A stretch of DNA of 64,000 nucleotides from Streptomyces sp. STR69 (GTDB lineage: Bacteria > Actinomycetota > Actinomycetes > Streptomycetales > Streptomycetaceae), in NCBI RefSeq assembly GCF_024519455.1, contig NZ_JALJRY010000005.1, forward strand, positions 82,210-146,209, read 5' to 3'. Shown in pieces: positions 16,266 to 24,014 of this stretch; position 1 is the first letter of the stretch, and each line of letters begins with the position of its first letter. Below the pieces are notes generated by a model. That model saw only the letters and a program-made list of their open reading frames with translations. It was not told the origin of the DNA and did no database searches. A program made the position numbers and the translations under genes.

Positions 16266-17302
16266 GTGGTCGCCAGCGGGTCCAGGACCAGCGGCTCGAT
16301 CTTGCCCTCCAGCATGTAGCCGAGGCCCTGCACGGCACACACGTCCGGCCGCTCGGCGATGTGCACCGGCATACCGGTCGCCGCGCGCAGCATCTGGTCG
16401 AAGCCGGGGAGCAGCGCGCTGCCGCCGACCATCATGATCCCGCGGTCGGCGAGGTCGGCCACGAGGTCGGGCGGGCAGTTGCGCAGCACCCGGCCGATGC
16501 CGTCGAGCACGGCGGTCAGCGGGGTCTCGATCGCGTCCCGTACGGCCGCGGTGTCGACCCGCACGGAACGGGCGAGGCCGCTCGCCACGTCCCGCCCGTG
16601 GATCTCGGTGGTGGTCGGGCCGTGCGGGGTGAGACCGTTGCCGGACAGGGCGACCTGCAGTGGCCGTACGGACTGGCTCGGGAGCATCAACTCGTGCTCG
16701 TGGCGCAGGTGTTGGACGATCGCGTGGTCGACGGCCTCGCCGCCCACCGGGATGCGTTCGGCGGTGACGATCGAGCCGAGGGAGAGCACGGCGACCTGGG
16801 TCGCGGCGGCCCCGCACACCATGATCATGGTGGCCTCGGGCCGCTCCACGGGGAGTCCGCAGCCCACGGCGGCGGCGATCAGCGTGTCGACCAGTTCCAC
16901 CCGGCGCGCCCCGAGCCCGACCAGCGTCTCGATCGCGGCCCGCTGCGCCAGTGGATCCGCGTCGTGCGGGGTGCAGGCGGCGGCCCGCAGCCGGGGCTTG
17001 CGGCGCAGCGCGCGGCGCACCTTGTCGCCGATCAGGTGCCGCAACATGCGCTGCGCCATCTCGATGTCGACGACCGTGCCGCCGGAGACGGGCCGAACGA
17101 CGCGGATGTAGTCGGGCGTGCGGCCCGTCATCTTCTCCGCGAACTCTCCTACGGCGATCAGCGCGCCGGTCCGCGTGTTCACGGCGGCGGCGGACGGCTG
17201 GTCGACGACGAGCCCGGCGCCCTTGACATAGACACGGGTGCGGGCCGCTCCCAGGTCGACGGCGAAATGGCAGCGTCGCAACTGCTCCAGACTGACGGTC
17301 AT
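16262..17302 (-). CDS. mbl: MreB-like actin homologue Mbl
   Basis: 346 residues, cytoplasmic and filament-forming by homology. Actin-type phosphate loops are visible: AVDLGAARTRVYVKG near the N-terminus and the C-terminal GIMMVGGSALLPG. The IPVGGEAVD loop, typical of MreB relatives, is in the middle. It is more divergent than canonical MreB (for example, the usual EPxAAAIG reads TLIAAAVG). In S. coelicolor an Mbl gene is described in the same general neighbourhood as matB, which fits the synteny here and is why I give the symbol. ATG at 17302 with GGGAGA. It overlaps the kinase by 4 bp. Confidence 0.8.
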   Translation of the reverse strand: MTVSLEQLRRCHFAVDLGAARTRVYVKGAGLVVDQPSAAAVNTRTGALIAVGEFAEKMTGRTPDYIRVVRPVSGGTVVDIEMAQRMLRHLIGDKVRRALRRKPRLRAAACTPHDADPLAQRAAIETLVGLGARRVELVDTLIAAAVGCGLPVERPEATMIMVCGAAATQVAVLSLGSIVTAERIPVGGEAVDHAIVQHLRHEHELMLPSQSVRPLQVALSGNGLTPHGPTTTEIHGRDVASGLARSVRVDTAAVRDAIETPLTAVLDGIGRVLRNCPPDLVADLADRGIMMVGGSALLPGFDQMLRAATGMPVHIAERPDVCAVQGLGYMLEGKIEPLVLDPLATT

Positions 17303-17495
17303 GGAAGGTTCTCCCGAGAGCGGACCGGGGCGTCGCCGGGCGGCGGGCCTCTTTCGCATCGTGCGGGGGCAGGGCAGTCGGCGCGCCTTGTGGTGGGCCG
17401 GGCGGGGTGCGGCTGAATGGGGGTATTTGTCTGTTATGTCTGAAGTATGGAACATGTAAAGAGCGTCGGAGGGTGTTCTCATGACGGCCCGTCGC

Positions 17496-18827
17496 TCACA
17501 CGGGCCGGGTCCGGATCACCCCCAGCTCCGCCAAGTCCCCGGGACGGACGCGGAGTTGGTCCGCCGTCCGCTCCGTCTCCGCCGGTGCCCGCTTCAGGAT
17601 CGCGGTGGCGAGCTCCGGTGCGATCACCGAGAAGTAACTGTCCGGCGTGGCCCAGGTGTTGCCCGGCGCGGCCAGCGCCAGCGCACCCCCGGAACCGCCC
17701 TCGCCGATCAGCAGCGTGGTGACCGGTACCCGGGCGGACGCCACCGCACCGAACAGGTCCGCGATGGCCGCCCCCGCGCCCTGCCGCTCCGCCTCGGCGT
17801 CGTTCGCCGCGCCCGGGGTGTCCACCAGCGTCAGCACCGGCACCCCGAGCCGGTCCGCGAGCCGGATCAGCCGCGCGGCGGTCCGATACCCGGCCGGCCG
17901 CGTCGCCGTCCCGGCCTGCGCGGCAAACGCGATCGTCCGCCCCGCCCGCTCCCCGAACCCGCACAGCATGCCCGCGTCGGTGCCACCGCACCGGTCCCCG
18001 CTGATCGCCAGCCGGTGGCCGAAGTAGTCGTCCAAGTAGCGCTCGGCACGCGGCCGTTGGGGCGCACGGGCGCGCCGTACGGCTTCCCGGCCGGTGGCCG
18101 GGAGGTCGGTGGCCCCCAGCGGCACCGGTACCGGTGCCTGCCCGGCCCACGGCGTGGTCAGCAGCCGCAACCAGCTTCCCAGGGTCTCCCGCAGCTCCTC
18201 CGGTTCTACGATCGCGTCGGCCGCGCCCGCCGCCACCTGGGCCTCGGCCGTGTACGCCGTGGGGTCCGCGTCCGGTGGGCGGACCCGGGAGCCCGCGAAG
18301 CCGACCTGGGCGCCGGGCAGCGCCAGGATCACATCGGCGCCCGCGCCCAGCGTGGCCCAGCCGCCGCCCGTGGTCGGGTCCCGCAGTACCGCGATCTGCG
18401 CGAGCCCGGCCTCCCTGGTGAGCACCGACTGCCGTGCCACGCGCTGGAGTTGGGTGAGGGCGATCATGCCCTCCTGCATCCGGCTGCCCCCGGTGGCCAC
18501 CAACGGCACCACCGGCAACCGATGTTCACGGGCATACACGTACGCCGCCTCGATACGGTCCCCGGTGCGCTCGCCGAGCGAGCCGCCGAGGAAGCCGAAC
18601 TCGAAGGCGATCAGCACCGCCCGCGTGCCCTCGACCGTCGCCGTACCGCACACCACCGACTCCGACTCACCGGTGCGGTCGGCGGCACGGGCCCGCGAGG
18701 CGTCGTAGCCCTGCCAGCCGAGGGGGCCGTCGGGCCTGGACTCCCGTACGGGGTGGGGGAGTTCGGTGAAAGTGAGGTCGTCCGCGACCAGGGCCAGGGT
18801 CTCGCGGGCGGACAGGCGGTCAGTCAT
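17496..18827 (-). CDS. Fused acyl-CoA carboxyltransferase (AccD/AccA type)
   Basis: 443 residues containing both halves of a biotin-dependent carboxyltransferase. The beta-like half has GGSRMQEGMIAL and GGGWATLGAGAD. The alpha-like half has LVDTPGA and GEGGSGGALALAAPGN. It would transfer carboxyl groups between a biotin carrier and an acyl-CoA. No biotin carboxylase or biotin carrier protein is encoded nearby. It overlaps matB by 8 bp and is transcribed after it. Next to a malonyl-CoA synthetase it could act on malonyl-CoA or methylmalonyl-CoA, possibly in reverse. It is not the housekeeping enzyme in appearance, lacking a zinc finger. Confidence 0.85.
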   Translation of the reverse strand: MTDRLSARETLALVADDLTFTELPHPVRESRPDGPLGWQGYDASRARAADRTGESESVVCGTATVEGTRAVLIAFEFGFLGGSLGERTGDRIEAAYVYAREHRLPVVPLVATGGSRMQEGMIALTQLQRVARQSVLTREAGLAQIAVLRDPTTGGGWATLGAGADVILALPGAQVGFAGSRVRPPDADPTAYTAEAQVAAGAADAIVEPEELRETLGSWLRLLTTPWAGQAPVPVPLGATDLPATGREAVRRARAPQRPRAERYLDDYFGHRLAISGDRCGGTDAGMLCGFGERAGRTIAFAAQAGTATRPAGYRTAARLIRLADRLGVPVLTLVDTPGAANDAEAERQGAGAAIADLFGAVASARVPVTTLLIGEGGSGGALALAAPGNTWATPDSYFSVIAPELATAILKRAPAETERTADQLRVRPGDLAELGVIRTRPV

Positions 18828-20265
18828 GGGTCAGGGCGCGCTTGAGGATCTTCCCCATGTCGTTGCGGGGGAGCGCGGCGAGGTGGTGGACGACACGGGG
18901 GCGCTTGTGCGGGGCCAGGCGGCTCGCCACATGGTCGGCCAACTCGGCGAGTTCCGGCGGGGATTGGGGGTCCGCCGGCACGATCCAGGCCACGATCCGC
19001 TCGCCCAGGTCGGGGTCCGGTTCACCGGTGACGGCGGCCTCGCGCACCCCGGGGTGTTCGAGCAGCGCGTTCTCGATCTCACCCGCGCCGATCTTGTAAC
19101 CCCCGCTCTTGATCAGGTCGGTGGCCTTGCGGCCGACGATCCGGACATAGCCGTCGGGGTCGCGCACGGCCATGTCGCCGGTGCGGAACCAGCCGTCGGA
19201 GGTGAAGGCCGCGGCCGTCGCGTCGGGCCGGTTGAGGTACTCGGTGAACAGGTTCGGCCCGCGCACCTGGATCTCGCCCACGCTCTCGCCGTCGTACACC
19301 GGAAGAGGCGTGCCGTCCTCCTCGACCAGCCGCAGTTCCACGCCGGGCAGCGGGACCCCCACCGTTCCGGCGCGCGGCTCGCCGTCCGCCCGGACACTCG
19401 TGTTCATCAGGGTCTCCGTCATGCCGTAGCGCTCGATCACCCGGCGCCCGGTCGCCGAGGCGATCCGCTCGTGGTCGTGGACCGGCAGCGCGGCCGAACC
19501 GGAGACCAACAGCCGTGCCCCGGCAAGGGACTTGGCGAGTCCGGGGTCGTCGGGCAGGGTCTCCGCGATGCGGTGGTACATCGTCGGCACGCCGAACAGC
19601 ATGGTCGCCCCGTCGTTCAGCTCCCGTGCCACGCCCTCCGTGCTGAACCTGCCCAGGTGCCGCACCGAACCGCCGCGCCGCAGCGGACCCAGGATGCCCA
19701 GCACCAGCCCGTGCACATGGAACAACGGCAGCCCCTGCACGAGGACGTCCTCACTGGTCCACTGCCAGGCGTCGGCGAGCGCGTCCAGCGTCGTGGCGAT
19801 CGCCCGGCGCGGGAGCACGGCACCCTTGGGCGGGCCGGTGGTACCGGAGGTGTAGACGACGAGGGCGGGGTCCTCGTCGTCCGGCGAGACGGCCGGACCC
19901 TCGCCCCCGACACCCCGCACGTCGATGTCGACACGCTCCAACTGCCGTAGAGCAGAAGGAAGTTCGTCGCCGGGAGCGGCCAGTACCAGAGCAGGCGCGC
20001 TGTCCGCCAGGATGTGTCCGAGCTCCTTGTCGCCCGACTTCGGGTTGAGCGGCACCGCGGCCACCCCGGCCCGCAGTGCCGCCACCACGGCGACCGCCGT
20101 CTCCAGCGAGTTGGTGGCCCACACGGCGACCCGGTCGCTGCCCGTGCACCGGACCGCGAGGGCGTCCGCCGCCGCGCCCAGCTCCGCGTAGGTCAGGGAC
20201 CGGTCACCGAACCTGAGGGCGGGCTGCTCGCCCGGGTTCGTCAGGGCCGGAAAGAGGGTGGACAC
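18820..20265 (-). CDS. matB: Malonyl-CoA synthetase MatB
   Basis: 481 residues. An AMP-forming acyl-CoA synthetase that makes malonyl-CoA (and methylmalonyl-CoA) from the free acid, supplying polyketide and fatty acid synthesis. Motifs: VVYTSGTTGPPKGAV (P-loop), ERYGMTETLM, GWFRTGDM, GRKATDLIKSGGYKIGAGE and the terminal RNDMGKILKRAL with the catalytic lysine. It closely resembles what I recall of S. coelicolor MatB over its whole length. GTG 20265 is chosen because AAGGAG lies 8 bases before it; the GTG at 20274 is inside that site. Operon with the carboxyltransferase. Confidence 0.93.
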   Translation of the reverse strand: MSTLFPALTNPGEQPALRFGDRSLTYAELGAAADALAVRCTGSDRVAVWATNSLETAVAVVAALRAGVAAVPLNPKSGDKELGHILADSAPALVLAAPGDELPSALRQLERVDIDVRGVGGEGPAVSPDDEDPALVVYTSGTTGPPKGAVLPRRAIATTLDALADAWQWTSEDVLVQGLPLFHVHGLVLGILGPLRRGGSVRHLGRFSTEGVARELNDGATMLFGVPTMYHRIAETLPDDPGLAKSLAGARLLVSGSAALPVHDHERIASATGRRVIERYGMTETLMNTSVRADGEPRAGTVGVPLPGVELRLVEEDGTPLPVYDGESVGEIQVRGPNLFTEYLNRPDATAAAFTSDGWFRTGDMAVRDPDGYVRIVGRKATDLIKSGGYKIGAGEIENALLEHPGVREAAVTGEPDPDLGERIVAWIVPADPQSPPELAELADHVASRLAPHKRPRVVHHLAALPRNDMGKILKRALTHD

Positions 20266-20324
20266 GCGGCGCACTCCTTAGCCGTCGGGGCATGGGTCCC
20301 CAGACGTCGGGGACACCCCCGTTC

Positions 20325-21371
20325 CTACACCACGTCCGCCACCACACAACTGATGTTGTCCGGACCTCCGGCCGCGTTCGCCGCGTCGACCAGGGACCGT
20401 ACCGTCTCCTCCGGGTCCCGGCCCGCGGTGAGGAGTTCGCGGATCCGGTGCTCCGGGACGACCGCGGTCAGACCGTCCGAGCACAGCAGATAGCGGTCGC
20501 CGCGGTGGGTGTCGTGGAGTTTCAGGTCGGGGGCATCCGTGTTGAGGGCCTTGAGGAGCAGGGAGCGCTGGGGGTGGGACCCGGCCTCCTCGGCGGTCAG
20601 CCGGCCCTCGTCGATCAGCGACTGGACGACCGAGTGGTCGTGGGTGATCCGGAACAGCCCGCCCTCGCGCAGCAGATACGCGCGCGAGTCCCCGATGTGC
20701 ACGAGCGCCAGCTTCGAGCCCGTCCACAGCAGCGCGGTCAGGGTCGTACCGTTCTCGCTGGGATCGGCCACGTCACGGACCGCGTCGGTGGCGCCCCGTA
20801 CCGCCTCCTCCAGGAGGTTGAGCACATTGCCCGCCGGCACCTCCTCGGTGTCCAGGAAACGCAGCGCCTCCACCGCCGCACTGCTCGCGGGCCCGCCCGC
20901 CGGGCCGAACCCGTCGGCGACCGCGAGCAGCCGTGTGCCCGCGTAGGCCGTGTCCTGGTTGGAGGGGCGGACCTGTCCGCGGTCCGAGTGGGCGGAGTAA
21001 CGCAGTTCGAGCATGGTGGTGTCCTTTCCGGGTACGGCCGCTACGGCCGCGAGATGGTCGACGAGGAACCCGGCGAGATCCCGCCGCACCGCCGTCTCCG
21101 CCTCGACCCGGGCCCAGAAGGCACGGATCTCGCGGGCGGCGGCGGCCGGTTCGAGGGCGCACACCTCACGGATCGAGGCCAGCGGCATCCCCAGCCGCCG
21201 CAGCCACGCGACCAGCCGCGCCCGCTCCAACTGGTCGACCGCGTAATACCGGTATCCGGTGTCGGGATCCACCCGCGCCGGCCGCAGCAGCTCCAACTCG
21301 TCGTACAGCCGCAGCGCCTTCGGCGACAGCCTGCACGCCCGCGCGAAGGCCCCGATCGTCAGCATGCTCAT
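20325..21371 (-). CDS. MerR regulator fused to a PP2C-type phosphatase
   Basis: 348 residues in two parts. Residues 1-75 form a MerR helix-turn-helix and wing (LTIGAFARACRLSPKALRLY, DPDTGYRYY, GMPLASIREV), followed by a coiled dimerisation helix to about 110. Residues 120-348 are a PP2C/SpoIIE-like Ser/Thr phosphatase with SDRG, RPSNQD, VADGFG (metal Asp153) and a C-terminal GGPDN. The usual VCDGMGG reads VADGFGPAGG. Its own MerR-type promoter lies at 21424-21454. DNA binding may be switched by dephosphorylation of a partner or of itself. This fusion is unusual; it is an orphan gene with no kinase beside it. Confidence 0.88.
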   Translation of the reverse strand: MSMLTIGAFARACRLSPKALRLYDELELLRPARVDPDTGYRYYAVDQLERARLVAWLRRLGMPLASIREVCALEPAAAAREIRAFWARVEAETAVRRDLAGFLVDHLAAVAAVPGKDTTMLELRYSAHSDRGQVRPSNQDTAYAGTRLLAVADGFGPAGGPASSAAVEALRFLDTEEVPAGNVLNLLEEAVRGATDAVRDVADPSENGTTLTALLWTGSKLALVHIGDSRAYLLREGGLFRITHDHSVVQSLIDEGRLTAEEAGSHPQRSLLLKALNTDAPDLKLHDTHRGDRYLLCSDGLTAVVPEHRIRELLTAGRDPEETVRSLVDAANAAGGPDNISCVVADVV

Positions 21372-21380
21372 ACATGCCCC

Positions 21381-21410
21381 CTGTCTCTCCGGGTCTCTCC
21401 GGGTCTCTCC
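21381..21410. repeat. Three tandem 10-bp units
   Basis: TCTCTCCGGG (with CTGTCTCTCC first) repeats three times at 21381-21410, between the MerR-PP2C start and its promoter. It lies in the 5' leader of that gene and may be a slippage-prone or regulatory stretch. Confidence 0.6.
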
Positions 21411-21423
21411 GGTTCCGCCACCG

Positions 21424-21454
21424 ATGCTGGGGCTTCACCGAGGGTGAAGGTCAA
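21424..21454 (-). promoter_or_regulatory. MerR-type promoter with 19-bp spacer and central dyad
   Basis: On the minus strand, TTGACC (21449-21454) and CAGCAT (21424-21429) are separated by 19 bp. Between them sits a perfect dyad CTTCACC-3-GGTGAAG (21433-21449). Over-long spacing with a dyad inside is the hallmark of MerR-family control, so this is very likely autoregulation by the gene beginning at 21371. Confidence 0.75.
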
Positions 21455-21529
21455 TCCGGTTGCCCCGGTCTTGCGGGCCGTGGTTACCCTGCCAAAACGA
21501 TCTACCGCCGTACGAAGCTGGAGGCTCCC

Positions 21530-22399
21530 GTGCCCCGAATCGCGCTCGCCACCTACGACCCCGGTCCGGTGCCCAGCAAGGACCGCGACCTCCCGGTGCT
21601 GGTCGAGGCGTTGCGGGCGGCCGGGGCCGAGGCCGCAGCCGTGCCGTGGGACGACGAGGGGACCGACTGGGGCGGCTACGACCTTGTCCTCATCCGCTCG
21701 ACCTGGGACTACAGCTGGCGGGCGGCCGAGTTCGTGGCCTGGGCCGAGCGGGTCGGCAAGGCGACGCGGCTCGCCAATCCGGCGCAGGTCGTGCGCTGGA
21801 ACACCGACAAGCGCTACCTCGGCGTCCTCGCGGCGGCCGGCGTACCCGTCGTACCGACCCGCTATGTCGCTGCCGGCGACCAGGTCGACCTCCCCGACGA
21901 CCACGAGTACGTCGTCAAGCCGACCTCCGGCGCGGGCGCCCGCTTCGCCGCCCGCTACACACCCGACGAGCACGAGACGGCCGTACGGCAGCTGGAGCGG
22001 ATGCACGCGGAGGGGTTCACCGCGATGGTGCAGCCGTACCTCACGAACGTGGACGTCAGCGGGGAGCGGGCGCTGCTGTTCTTCGGCGGGCGGTACGTCC
22101 ACGCCTCCCGGAAGGGCGCCGTGCTTTCCCGGGGCACGGCCTACGACGACGACAAGGTGTCCCACCCGGACCTGGAGCCGTGGACCGCGACCGAGGCGGA
22201 ACTCGCCGTCGCCGAACGTGCGTTGGCGGCCGTACCGGACGCGCCGGAGCTCCTGTACGCCCGCGTGGACCTGGTGGACGGGCCGGACGGGAAGCCTTGC
22301 GTGATGGAACTGGAGCTGGTCGAGCCGAACCTCTTTCTGGATCTGCATCCGGGGTCGGTGGGGGTGGTGGTGGAGGCGGTGCTCGCCGCTAGTCGTTGA
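21530..22399 (+). CDS. ATP-grasp domain protein
   Basis: 289 residues. Structural features: an N-terminal LATYDPG followed by STWDYSWR, then a lid with WNTDKRYLGVLAAAGVPVVPT, the ATP-binding YVVKPTSGAGARF, and the metal-binding ELELVEPNLFLDLHPGS. These are the marks of ATP-grasp ligases that join a carboxylate to an amine, such as cycloserine-synthase-like or glutathione-synthase-like proteins. The substrate is unknown. GTG 21530 follows GGAGG at a good distance. A plausible promoter (TTGCCC-19-TACCCT, 21460-21490) lies back-to-back with the MerR-type promoter. The 3' end overlaps the convergent gene by 11 bp. Confidence 0.85.
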   Translation: MPRIALATYDPGPVPSKDRDLPVLVEALRAAGAEAAAVPWDDEGTDWGGYDLVLIRSTWDYSWRAAEFVAWAERVGKATRLANPAQVVRWNTDKRYLGVLAAAGVPVVPTRYVAAGDQVDLPDDHEYVVKPTSGAGARFAARYTPDEHETAVRQLERMHAEGFTAMVQPYLTNVDVSGERALLFFGGRYVHASRKGAVLSRGTAYDDDKVSHPDLEPWTATEAELAVAERALAAVPDAPELLYARVDLVDGPDGKPCVMELELVEPNLFLDLHPGSVGVVVEAVLAASR

Positions 22400-22988
22400 T
22401 CGCCGTTCTTTGGAGCAGCCCCCAGGTGAACTCCGCCGCGCACCGGTGCCGTACGCCCTGTCCGTCCGGGGCGGTGAAAGCCAGGCCCCAGCGGGTGGGG
22501 GCCGTGCCCTCCAGGGGGCGGGCGGGGGCGAAGGCTCGGGCCGCCTCGTCGACCGTGCAGGACCAGGGGGTCAGGTCGTCGAGGGTGTGGAGGGGTGGGG
22601 GTGGGGCGCCGGGGGCGCGGACCAGCCATTCGTTCCATACGGCGCCGTTCGGGGCGGTGAGTACCTCGAAGCGGAGGTCGGGCCAGAGCGGGACCGGCCA
22701 CTGCCAGGCCTCGCAGTCCAGGTCGCCGATCCGGCGTCTCGTGGACGACTCCGGGGCGCCGAGAATCGAGCGGTATCGGGAGGCCGCGGCCCGGCCTCTC
22801 GGGGAGTGCAGCATCGCCTGCCAACGCTTGTTGGCCTCGCGCATGTCGGCGATCGAGACGCCCAGCTCATGACGGGCGTCCTCGACCAGGTCCGGGTTGT
22901 GGTCCGCCATACGGCGCAGCAGGACGAGTTGGAAGTCGAGGGGGCTGAAGGGGATCGCGGGGCGTTTCGCGTCGGGCATGCGATCCAT
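22389..22988 (-). CDS. Hypothetical protein at the end of the glycan operon
   Basis: 199 residues. Not recognised. N-terminal IPFSPLDFQLVLLRRM, a DARHELGVSIADMREANKRWQ helix and several tryptophans suggest a globular cytoplasmic protein. Its first 40 codons overlap the last 122 bases of the FkbM gene in another frame; the ATG at 22979 would shorten this a little. It is probably the last member of the operon, by position only. Confidence 0.6.
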   Translation of the reverse strand: MDRMPDAKRPAIPFSPLDFQLVLLRRMADHNPDLVEDARHELGVSIADMREANKRWQAMLHSPRGRAAASRYRSILGAPESSTRRRIGDLDCEAWQWPVPLWPDLRFEVLTAPNGAVWNEWLVRAPGAPPPPLHTLDDLTPWSCTVDEAARAFAPARPLEGTAPTRWGLAFTAPDGQGVRHRCAAEFTWGLLQRTAIND

Positions 22989-23808
22989 CGTCGCGCACGG
23001 CACTGACATCGGGACTGCGGCCACCTGGGCTGCCGCCGTCGGGGAGGAACAGGACCGAGTTGACGTAACGGGGGCCGCGCGCGAACGGCAGGACGCGGCG
23101 CAGCAGGCCCTGGGAGACGACGTACGAGGTCCGGGCCTGGTGTTCCTCCAGGGGGAAGGCCGACAGTCTCGTCCAGGTTGTGTCCGGCAGGACCCAGCCC
23201 TCGTAGCCCAGCAGCGACAGGTAGGTGACGACCGGCGCGATCGGCTGGATGCGTGACTCCAGTTCGACGAAGAGCGCGGGGTGGTCGCGGGTCAGGAGGC
23301 CGGTCGCGCCGTGCAGGACGGCCAGTTCGCTGCCGTCCACGTCGATCTTGATGAAGCCGACGTCCTTGAGGCCGAGCCCGTCGAGCGTGACACAGGGGAC
23401 GTGCACGGCACGGGCGTGGATGTCCCGGCGGACCAGCGAGGACACGCCCCGGTCGCCCTCGTCGTCCGGCGGCAGCCACAGGCGGGCGGTGCCGGGGCGG
23501 TCGGAGGCGGCGGCCGGGATCACGCGGGCGTGCGCGGGGGCGGCAGCGGCGAGCAGTCGCGCCAGGTGGGGGACCGGTTCGACGGTCACGACCTGGCGCG
23601 CGTGTCTCCACAGGCGGTGCGTCCAGGGGCCGTACCAGCCGCCGACGTCGACCGCCGTACCGCAGTCGGGCGGCAACAGGTCGCCCAGGCGGGCCAGTTC
23701 GGGTTCGAAGCGAGGGTAGACGGCGCGGGCGGTGGCGGCGACCAGGCGGGTGGGGAGGAGGGGCGCGAGGCGGGCGGTGAGAGTACGGGGAGTGTGCTTG
23801 GAGGTCAT
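22867..23808 (-). CDS. FkbM-family methyltransferase
   Basis: 313 residues. SAM-binding motif TAVDVGGWYGPWT, then VVTVEPVPHLARLL and DVGFIKIDVDGSELAVL, the typical FkbM signature. Such enzymes O-methylate sugars or glycolipids. The C-terminal 45 residues (after RYVNSVLFLPDGG) are low-complexity basic/proline-rich and overlap the next gene, so the ancestral end may have been near 23040. It overlaps the Trm112-like gene by 4 bp. In this operon a role in methylating a sugar of an exported glycan is the natural inference. Confidence 0.85.
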   Translation of the reverse strand: MTSKHTPRTLTARLAPLLPTRLVAATARAVYPRFEPELARLGDLLPPDCGTAVDVGGWYGPWTHRLWRHARQVVTVEPVPHLARLLAAAAPAHARVIPAAASDRPGTARLWLPPDDEGDRGVSSLVRRDIHARAVHVPCVTLDGLGLKDVGFIKIDVDGSELAVLHGATGLLTRDHPALFVELESRIQPIAPVVTYLSLLGYEGWVLPDTTWTRLSAFPLEEHQARTSYVVSQGLLRRVLPFARGPRYVNSVLFLPDGGSPGGRSPDVSAVRDDGSHARRETPRDPLQPPRLPTRPAAPYGGPQPGPGRGRPS

Positions 23809-24014
23809 GGGGTCATCCGTTTGAGGAGTTCCAAGTGCTCTGCGTCATCGGTCACTTGCTCTCCGGACGAGGGCAGCAGCTGTGGGATGCCGTCGACGAT
23901 GGGGTAACGGCGGCGCAGGCGCGGGTTGTAGAGGGCGTCCGTGGGCAGCAGGTGCAGTGGGCCCTTGTCGAGCGGGCAGGCCAGGATCTTCAGCAGTGGG
24001 TCGTCCGGGTTCAT
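23805..24014 (-). CDS. Trm112-family small protein
   Basis: 69 residues. KILACPLDKGPL, YNPRLRRRYPIVDGIPQLLP is the Trm112 fold. In Trm112p it activates methyltransferases; in bacteria such proteins often sit in polysaccharide or lipid operons next to methyltransferases, as here. Only one cysteine of the usual zinc knuckle is present, so metal binding is unlikely. Four-base overlaps with both neighbours make it part of one translation unit; partner could be the FkbM protein or the methyltransferase upstream. Confidence 0.88.
   Translation of the reverse strand: MNPDDPLLKILACPLDKGPLHLLPTDALYNPRLRRRYPIVDGIPQLLPSSGEQVTDDAEHLELLKRMTP

Noticed and set aside
14811..16817. 668-residue version of the sensor kinase starting inside mbl
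   Set aside because: The extra 184 residues overlap mbl in a different frame and are Arg/Pro-rich noise. GAF homology begins after the CTG at 16265.
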